Positions 15,601-20,324 of a stretch of 20,324 bases of DNA are shown in pieces. Position 1 is the stretch's first letter, and every line of letters begins with the position of its first letter. The notes beneath the pieces are model-generated. The model did not search any database. It had not been told where the DNA came from and was given only the letters and a program-made list of their open reading frames with translations. The stretch comes from a virus. A program made the translations under genes and the position numbers. The stretch lies in IMG/VR virus record IMGVR_UViG_3300020469_000334, positions 1 to 20,324 of that record; one strand, written 5' to 3'.

Positions 15601-18600
15601 TGTTCCATCTACAACAAATGTATCGCCTACTTGATAATTTATACCTGGTGCAACAACATATGGTACATATGTACCACTACTCTGACGTGTTTTTTGTACA
15701 TCAAATTTAGCACCAGTACCTGATGCTGTCGCTGTGTATGCAACATCGTTATGCCCATCTACTCTAAAATTTGTTACTTTTGCAATACTAGAAACTTCAT
15801 ATCTTCCGTAGTTTCCGTTACTGTGTAAAATATTAATTTCACCTCTGTTTTGAGGTAATGACTCGAAGTCATATGTATGTACACTTAATTGACCCGCTGA
15901 AAGTAAAAGTCCTGCTGAACTTACATCTATTGGAACACCAAGGTTCACACTATCAACACTTGTAACTACCCCAGTAGTATTAAATGTACCAGTTACAGTT
16001 TTTAAATATAAAATTTTACCTGCTGTTTCAAAAACAACTTCACCTGAAGCACCAGTGCCTGCTTGAGTAACTCTATGTCCTACTGCACTTGGTCCTGAAG
16101 CACCTTCTTGAAGTTTTGCTACACCAAGAACATCTGAAAATGTTAGAATAGTTGCGGCTTCTGTTGTTCTAGCAACCTTAGCCATGTTATCACGTAATGT
16201 AACTGCATCCGGAACTTCATTTGGATCACTACCATTAGCAACTAATCCATATTCACCATAAGCGTTAGAACCGTTAAGTGATCTAATTTCACCACCGTTG
16301 TTTGCGTAATATGCTGTCCAACAATAGTAAGTAAACTGCGATACCATTTCTGATAACGCACCGTTTGTAACTACTAGTCCGTAACCTAAGTCATTAACCT
16401 GTGTAAAGTCATTACCAAGCATACTTCTGTTACCAGCAGTTTGAACAGTAATTTCAATTGGGTTAACTGAACTTGCATTATCTAATACAACTGAGCCGTA
16501 TAATGTTCCTGTGAATCCTGCTTTTGAGTTTGAACTTGGATCAAGAATAAGTGTTGCTGTACCTAGTGTTGGATCCCAGTTTCTAACTGCGTTAACTTGA
16601 AAACGTCTACCTTCCATATAGAACGGTGACGGTACTTGTGGTTTTTTAATAAACAATCCTTCGCCTGCTTGCGAACGTACATCAATTTTAAATGCTGTTT
16701 GTTTGTTAATAACTTCCATAGGAACGTTACCAACAAATGCATCAACAAACATACCACCTCTAAATGCTTGTCTGTTTAATGAGCGTGAAAAACTTGAACC
16801 TGTTTGACAATATGGTGATTTAGTTTTGACTTGTCCATCTGGATCAAGTACCATCATAAATCCACCGTGTCCTGTAACAGAACAGTTTCTTACAATAGTT
16901 CCATCGTTACACAAGAACACATCAAGTTCATTGTTATTTCTTGGTGGGTTAATATTTGCGTTAAATGCAAAACCTACACAATCAACAAGTGCATCTAAAT
17001 TTGTATATGCATTTGCCTCTACAGTTAAACTTGGATCAATAATTTGTGATTTAATTGCTTGTGTTGCTGTAACTGCATTGTTTTGTAAAATAGTATTTGC
17101 TAGGGTACTAATATATTGTATTGCCGCTTCGGTTTCTGTTTCTTGTCCTGCAACTGCACCTGCGTAGTATGCACCTTGGTTTGTTAATGAATTTTCACGA
17201 CCGCCATATACTAAGTCAGCCGCTAGTCCTTTTACAATTAATCTTGTGTCTCTACGACATTTAGTTTGACTATAACTTAAACTTGGATATGTTGTGTTTA
17301 CAAAACTTATAACTTCTTCAACAATAAATTCTATGTTCTTTGTAAGTATTTTAGAAGCAATTGGAAACTTACCTGGATTAGTAATACCAAAGTTACCTAC
17401 GTTTGTATCCTTAGTTGGGTCTGTTAAATAGTGTTTACCAAACCAACCAATTGGATTACCTGTCAATGGATTAATATAGCGTGATCCGCCTGTAGGTAAG
17501 TTAGTATCTTTAACACCTGTAATACTAGTTGATGCATAACCTGTTAGTCCATCAAATTCTTCATCACGATAGAAGTATACATTGGCCCAAGGAGACTGTG
17601 AACTACCTTTTTTAGGTTTAATAATTACACGTCTAAACTCATCACCTTTTAATGATACGTTTGCAGGCAATCTAATCGGAAAGTGTTCTTCGTAAGTACC
17701 TGACTCAATTCTAATACTAATTTGACTAAATTTAATTGTATTAGCATATTCAATTTCTTCACCTACTATAAACTCTACTGGTTCTAAAAGTTGTAGTTCT
17801 AAAATATCTGTATTAGTAGGATTAGATGGATTTAAATTTTCACTTTGATATTCAACAACTCTACCTAATGCGCCTGATTCTTTACCACGTATAACTTTGC
17901 CTGGTAAAATATCTGTGTTGTCTGGATCACCTTGGTCAACATAGTCATTGTTAGTACCATTAGTAATTTGAAGGCTGTATGTACTACCGTCAACAATAGA
18001 CGGAGCATCAAAAACATTACCGTCATTAATAATACTTACAATAATATCAAATTTAGCATCAACTGAATTACGTGCAGTTGCATCTGTTTGATATCCTGAA
18101 TTTATATATTGTGAATAAACTGTCTGATATGTTGTACCTGGATTAAGATTTTGTAGTACTAAATTTACAAGTCCTTTTAAGAAAGTAATACCTGCAAGTG
18201 TTTCAGTTCTTTGTGCAGTAACAGCCGCTGTTGCACTTGCGTTAGCGTAGTATCTAATACCAGCACGTCTTGACAAGAAGTTAGCATTGTTACCAGTTAG
18301 TGTATCAAGCGTAACAGCATCAATCATTAATCCTACATCACGTGAACAAATTGCTTCATCGTAATTAAAATCAGGATATGTTTGATTAAGAAACCCTATA
18401 ACTTCTGCTCTAATCCAATTTCTGTTTTCTTTAAGTAGTTCACGTACATTATTACGACCTGATGGAATACTTAGTACATCAGCACTAGTAATTACAGTAG
18501 GTACCGTAAATGATGTGTGTGTAATTGTTTGTGCATAATTACCTAGTTCAAATTTAGAAGCAATCTGTAATTCTTCTGCTCTACGTGCCGCGGCACCAAT

Positions 18601-19737
18601 CGATGCAAATGCATATGAATTACTTCTACCTGCTTTGCCTGGTGCTGACTGAGCATATCTATCATCACCTGATGTACTAACGTATAAGTTACTCGCACTT
18701 ATACCTTCTTGTTGGTCAACATATAATTTAGTTGCAACTTGTAAATCATCTGCGTCTGCACCTATTGTACCTGCTAATGCTCCTGGATGATCGCTTGCAA
18801 ACAAAGGTCCAGTCATAGTGTCGCCTGCTCTGCGTACAACACTCTTACGTGGTAATGCTTCGTTTGCTAGATAATATCCTGCTAAGGCTGTGTCTAATCC
18901 TTGGTCAATAAGTTTATGAACACCTGCAACTACTGTTCCTGTAATAGCAATACTATTTGTATTAGCAATAGCATCGGCTGAACTTGTATGTAAACTAATT
19001 GTATTATCATCTACAACACGAGTATAATAAATTGTATCTTTAACAAGTCCTGTTAGTGCTGATCCTGTTGATGTATATTTGTAACTTTGTCCATTACTTG
19101 CTCTATCAAGACCGTGATCCTGTACTTGTAAATCTTGTGTCGAAACTAACCCTGTGATTGCAAGAGTATATTCTGAAGCGTCTGCAGGTTCATCACGTAG
19201 TCCACCCATCTTACCTGGGCTTGTTGCTTTTGCGTATCGTTGGTCATTGTACTCTTTATCTGGTACTAAGTCGTGTATAGTATAATTGCCGCCGTACTTT
19301 GATGTAAATGCCGCCGCGTCTGCTGTAGTTATACTAACATTACCAATTGAGTATTCTGCCGCATTTAAATGACCGCCTAGTTGTGGACTAGTGTCGCCTG
19401 ATACGTTTGTTCTACCTGCTTGAATTAATAATTTACCTGCTTGTGTTACGTTGAACACAATAGTATCGTCTGCTGGATCTCCTGTAATAGCACCATTTGA
19501 AACTAGTTCTAATGCTTCAACTCCGTCCTCAGCAGTGTTGACTGCAAGTACTCTACTTGCTAGTCCTGTATAATCATCTGGTGTATCACTTAAACTTCTA
19601 AAGTTAATTTGTCCGCCGATGCCAAATACTGCGTATAGTTCTTGAAAGTTTTCGTTGGATTTACGAAACGATTCACGTAAACTATCACCTGTACCGTCGT
19701 TACCTTCTACACCAATATCAATAATTTCTCTTGCCAT
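12280..19737 (-). CDS. giant tail-fibre-like virion protein, 2485 residues
   Basis: Residues 1-37 carry the shared docking module (GNDGTGDSLRESFRKSNENF). Phage tail-fibre repeats occur near 305-345 (AGDTMTGPLF ... ATKLYVDQQ) and near 1796-1832 (AAMTGNLNMGSNRI ... DAVNKAYVD). Two related helical modules lie at about 428-575 and 796-923. They flank and precede right-handed beta-helix-like, pectin-lyase-type stretches (SGTYEEHFPIRLPANVSLKG near 678; NDGTIVRNCSVTGHGGF near 940). Two copies of a small 'GD-F-I-G...NDCTI-V--V-G-G-I' module lie near 1367 and 1978. A segment reading FYVSTDQDGFFRVGRFFTVD begins near 1700. The C-terminus (about 2355-2485, YADLAENYSADTEYEPGTV) looks like a conserved fibre end domain, perhaps an intramolecular chaperone. 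The ATG at 19737 has GGAGT upstream. It is much longer than classical T4 fibres, but similar giants are usual in marine T4-like phages. Confidence 0.85.
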   Translation of the reverse strand: MAREIIDIGVEGNDGTGDSLRESFRKSNENFQELYAVFGIGGQINFRSLSDTPDDYTGLASRVLAVNTAEDGVEALELVSNGAITGDPADDTIVFNVTQAGKLLIQAGRTNVSGDTSPQLGGHLNAAEYSIGNVSITTADAAAFTSKYGGNYTIHDLVPDKEYNDQRYAKATSPGKMGGLRDEPADASEYTLAITGLVSTQDLQVQDHGLDRASNGQSYKYTSTGSALTGLVKDTIYYTRVVDDNTISLHTSSADAIANTNSIAITGTVVAGVHKLIDQGLDTALAGYYLANEALPRKSVVRRAGDTMTGPLFASDHPGALAGTIGADADDLQVATKLYVDQQEGISASNLYVSTSGDDRYAQSAPGKAGRSNSYAFASIGAAARRAEELQIASKFELGNYAQTITHTSFTVPTVITSADVLSIPSGRNNVRELLKENRNWIRAEVIGFLNQTYPDFNYDEAICSRDVGLMIDAVTLDTLTGNNANFLSRRAGIRYYANASATAAVTAQRTETLAGITFLKGLVNLVLQNLNPGTTYQTVYSQYINSGYQTDATARNSVDAKFDIIVSIINDGNVFDAPSIVDGSTYSLQITNGTNNDYVDQGDPDNTDILPGKVIRGKESGALGRVVEYQSENLNPSNPTNTDILELQLLEPVEFIVGEEIEYANTIKFSQISIRIESGTYEEHFPIRLPANVSLKGDEFRRVIIKPKKGSSQSPWANVYFYRDEEFDGLTGYASTSITGVKDTNLPTGGSRYINPLTGNPIGWFGKHYLTDPTKDTNVGNFGITNPGKFPIASKILTKNIEFIVEEVISFVNTTYPSLSYSQTKCRRDTRLIVKGLAADLVYGGRENSLTNQGAYYAGAVAGQETETEAAIQYISTLANTILQNNAVTATQAIKSQIIDPSLTVEANAYTNLDALVDCVGFAFNANINPPRNNNELDVFLCNDGTIVRNCSVTGHGGFMMVLDPDGQVKTKSPYCQTGSSFSRSLNRQAFRGGMFVDAFVGNVPMEVINKQTAFKIDVRSQAGEGLFIKKPQVPSPFYMEGRRFQVNAVRNWDPTLGTATLILDPSSNSKAGFTGTLYGSVVLDNASSVNPIEITVQTAGNRSMLGNDFTQVNDLGYGLVVTNGALSEMVSQFTYYCWTAYYANNGGEIRSLNGSNAYGEYGLVANGSDPNEVPDAVTLRDNMAKVARTTEAATILTFSDVLGVAKLQEGASGPSAVGHRVTQAGTGASGEVVFETAGKILYLKTVTGTFNTTGVVTSVDSVNLGVPIDVSSAGLLLSAGQLSVHTYDFESLPQNRGEINILHSNGNYGRYEVSSIAKVTNFRVDGHNDVAYTATASGTGAKFDVQKTRQSSGTYVPYVVAPGINYQVGDTFVVDGTKLDGVTSTNDCTISVATVDGDGKILTVTASGTVAILLDTPIYDGQVYKLSFSTATAGFSNDGLLEGLEHGHYVSYRHNQVVIVDNVLDTDRLTIRPSTAFEFDERPGYTYRTTEFTTTETTGENLPSDEILMGFDATYDYVRVIVDTNHTSDTPAVGFGGTTLGATKGDVGIAVAELTEVSDIARLRRGNMIFTWEGKLHKVVDYLDFVGYAVIKIEDVADATNPSGKVDHNLTNNATGLHLPVVLNGGQANTIRIGLPQGAPGDITINISLTRATGHDFLDIGTGSYNTSNYPSVLLGAPRQPNQSYEVQERSKGRVFYVSTDQDGFFRVGRFFTVDQGTGTVTFAGSIALSNLDGIGFKRGVVVSEFSTDDGMTQNGSDIVPTQNAVRGYVNRRLGWDHNGLPVNNVIGGGTVPRDGHAAMTGNLNMGSNRIINVQAPSQDSDAVNKAYVDTVVEQYNTLDGMRDVSLEKNPGSAESDANYYKDQLMHRTGKRIVFFDSATIADGPLVTGGTIIQGSNIGEIEDIEARTDGVLGAVQRVVYREVAGTLTQADASTVVSCKNPGGVIYSGASGVDAGFNIGKGTTYTAYTFNSGTGYAINETFTIPGDQLGTGSAQGATPANDCTITITSVAGNGAILAFTVAGNTGFITDAIGTIVSGPHHETANATYDTSSQIEWFGTRFPSEYRVTYNIKDNSILNADVNPAAAIAQSKLAMQAASTIADATSGSGGSGAVIQEDLGLAVFDSGDFTVTDGFVTLKTGSVDLDDIEEIANNTALTNVSGATASPTAQTITTTGGNDSIVMTKSDGMIRTTGLIIGAADTNVILQPKSGAATTIEMLTPGGAQIFEAAGTSAITAEFAASIDVGDSGANTQSTLQQNSTYNNQARISSDWMYTQFIEAANEKGTGSTGIALGAGTGKTNAGEVSILVKDSAATKAPFKFSATGVVPDTNNVYNIGTASLAYNTVYATVFDGTATQARYADLAENYSADTEYEPGTVIVLGGAKEITTTATKGDTKVIGVVSEKPAYLMNSDLTGEFVTPVALTGRVPCKIIGKAQPGDILVSSAIAGYAIVDNNPTVGTVIGKALQAKDTTERGTIEIVVGKV
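13670..13806 (-). repeat. second copy of the 'NDCTI' beta module in the giant fibre
   Basis: Residues about 1978-2023 read YAINETFTIPGDQLG ... NDCTITITSVAGNGAILAFT. They match residues about 1367-1410 (15510-15640), which read YQVGDTFVVDGTKLDG ... NDCTISVATVDGDGKILTVT. Both copies keep a lone Cys after ND, which is unusual in this cysteine-poor protein. Confidence 0.6.
16968..17355 (-). repeat. helical module B, paralogous to the copy at about 18015-18456
   Basis: Residues about 796-923 of the 2485-residue protein align with residues about 428-575. Matching landmarks are IEFIVEEVISFVNTTYPSLS against NWIRAEVIGFLNQTYPDFN, CRRDTRLIVKGLAADL against CSRDVGLMIDAVTLDTL, and YISTLANTILQN against FLKGLVNLVLQN. 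This indicates internal duplication of an alpha-helical domain of about 130-150 residues. Confidence 0.65.
18015..18456 (-). repeat. helical module A of the giant fibre
   Basis: This encodes residues about 428-575. It begins ELLKENRNWIRAEVIGFLNQ and includes CSRDVGLMIDAVTLDTLTGN and a long Ala/Thr-rich helix. Its partner, module B, is at 16968-17355. The two copies have diverged strongly at DNA level, so the duplication is old. Confidence 0.65.
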
Positions 19738-19748
19738 ATTTTACTCCA

Positions 19749-20111
19749 TTAAGCAGGTATTGCTAATTTGTCCATATCAAAATTTACACTCACACCGCAA
19801 CCACAACTGCTCTGTGCATTAGGATTAATGATATCAAACATCGACCCCATAATATCTTTTTTATAATCTATTTTAGTTCCAAACAAAAACATCATACTAG
19901 CCGCACCTACAATAAATGTACAATTTTCCGTAGCATAAATTAACTGATCGTCGTCAAGTAATTTGTCTGCTGTATCGTAGGTTCCCCATTCGTATTCGAA
20001 TCCTGCACAGCCTCCACCTTTCATGTTTAGCGTAACAGCATAAACATCATTTTCTTTGCAAATTGTAGCAATTTGTGCTTTGGCGGCGTCTGTAAGTGTA
20101 CAAATATCCAT
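19749..20111 (-). CDS. A-type iron-sulfur cluster carrier, HesB/IscA-like, 120 residues
   Basis: The 120-residue protein has the size and layout of the A-type Fe-S carrier family. Its three conserved cysteines are Cys35 (KGGGCAGFEY), Cys103 and Cys105 (SSCGCGVSV). Family members receive Fe-S clusters or iron and pass them to target proteins in the cytoplasm. A longer frame from an ATG at 20141 exists. The ATG at 20111 is preferred because it has AAAGGAG at proper spacing and because the upstream ATG overlaps the late-promoter element. The stop is 11 bases from the start of the 2485-residue fibre gene in the same direction, so the two are probably co-transcribed late in infection. HesB-like genes are known in marine T4-like phages. 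The target is unknown; it may be a host enzyme or a virion protein. Confidence 0.88.
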   Translation of the reverse strand: MDICTLTDAAKAQIATICKENDVYAVTLNMKGGGCAGFEYEWGTYDTADKLLDDDQLIYATENCTFIVGAASMMFLFGTKIDYKKDIMGSMFDIINPNAQSSCGCGVSVNFDMDKLAIPA

Positions 20112-20125
20112 TGGAACTCCTTTAT
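20112..20125 (-). promoter_or_regulatory. ribosome binding site deciding the Fe-S carrier start
   Basis: On the minus strand AAAGGAG is followed by TTCCA and the ATG at 20111. No comparable site precedes the ATG at 20141, so this site fixes the shorter protein. Confidence 0.7.
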
Positions 20126-20130
20126 TGTAA

Positions 20131-20140
20131 GTATTTATCA
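20131..20140 (-). promoter_or_regulatory. T4-type late promoter element TGATAAATAC
   Basis: The minus strand reads TGATAAATAC, ending 19 bases before the Fe-S carrier start at 20111. It is the third copy of the same element in the window and lies in the divergent intergenic space. It probably drives the carrier gene and the long fibre genes that follow. Confidence 0.7.
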
Positions 20141-20172
20141 TAGTGTTTTGTAATCCGAATGTAAATATAGTT

Positions 20173-20324
20173 ATGTTCTTAGAAGAATTTAAAAAGAAAA
20201 GCCGGCACGTAAGGAAGTCTAAAAACGGTACTGAACATCAGTACGTAAAGACAAAAACCTTTGCTAGATTACGCTGTGATAGTTGTAATACAGAGTTTGT
20301 ACGTCCACGTGGAAGTATGGACCC
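20173..20324 (+). CDS. 5' part of a small zinc-ribbon-like phage protein
   Basis: This is the only gene on the plus strand, and it is cut by the right edge after 50 codons. It begins MFLEEFKKKSRHVRKSKNG, a basic helical start. It continues to LRCDSCNTEFVRPRGSMD, in which Cys35 and Cys38 form half of a zinc-ribbon site; the second Cys pair would be expected beyond the edge. Similar small CxxC proteins near structural genes are familiar from T4-like cyanophages, usually without known function. A nucleic-acid-binding role or an HNH-type nuclease is possible. The start ATG has no strong Shine-Dalgarno; a GTG at 20143 is an in-frame alternative. It is divergent from the minus-strand block and so marks a boundary between transcription units. 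Confidence 0.65.
   Translation, partial: MFLEEFKKKSRHVRKSKNGTEHQYVKTKTFARLRCDSCNTEFVRPRGSMD

Noticed and set aside
20109-20141. Fe-S carrier starting at the ATG at 20141 (130 residues)
   Set aside because: That ATG overlaps the late-promoter element and would lie upstream of the expected transcript start. The ATG at 20111 has a strong ribosome site.
1-20324. tRNA genes, integrase, insertion sequences or strong intrinsic terminators
   Set aside because: Reading both strands, I saw no cloverleaf, transposase or recombinase motif, nor any clear GC hairpin with a T-tract in the short gaps between genes.

Overview
The window looks like part of the late structural region of a tailed, T4-like marine bacteriophage (a myovirus of the cyanophage or pelagiphage kind). 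The DNA is AT-rich and almost completely packed with genes. Nearly all of it reads on the minus strand as one block of very long, cysteine-poor, Ser/Thr/Gly/Asn-rich virion proteins. Three signs point to this phage group. A short N-terminal 'NDGTGD-LR-AF-K-NENF-EL' module recurs on the structural proteins. A TGATAAATA-like T4 late-promoter element lies in three gene gaps. An A-type Fe-S carrier (HesB/IscA-like) gene sits next to the tail genes. The host is not determined by the sequence.

Layout, in the direction of minus-strand transcription (right to left). At 20173-20324 a divergent plus-strand gene begins; it is a probable small zinc-ribbon protein cut by the window edge. The minus-strand block starts with a late promoter (20131-20140) and the Fe-S carrier gene (19749-20111). 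Next come a 2485-residue tail-fibre-like protein (12280-19737), a 322-residue fibre-like protein (11312-12280), and a 2098-residue composite protein (5004-11300). The composite carries a subtilisin-family protease, Calx-beta repeats, Gly-rich sheets, a cupredoxin domain and a probable beta-propeller. A 347-residue Gly-rich adhesin-like protein (3949-4992) follows. A second late promoter (3939-3948) precedes a 183-residue fibre-like protein (3370-3921) and an 819-residue protein with four putative-Ig repeats (907-3366). A third late promoter (894-903) precedes a 195-residue protein (289-876) and an 81-residue protein (66-311). The start of one more minus-strand gene runs off the left edge.

The proteins probably work together as the host-recognition and surface-penetration part of the virion. 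Shared N-terminal modules would dock several fibres to a common baseplate or tail site. Calx-beta, Ig-like and Gly-rich modules would form the stalks and receptor-binding tips. The protease could process virion proteins or digest the host surface. The most unusual feature is the junction of the 2098-residue and 347-residue genes: one Calx-beta domain is cut in two, with its N-terminal half ending the first protein and its C-terminal half starting the second. The same region also carries two metal-related proteins, the cupredoxin domain with a complete H/C/H/M ligand set and the co-transcribed Fe-S carrier. No tRNA, CRISPR array, insertion sequence, integrase or reverse transcriptase was seen, and no gene-free stretch exceeds about 65 bases.
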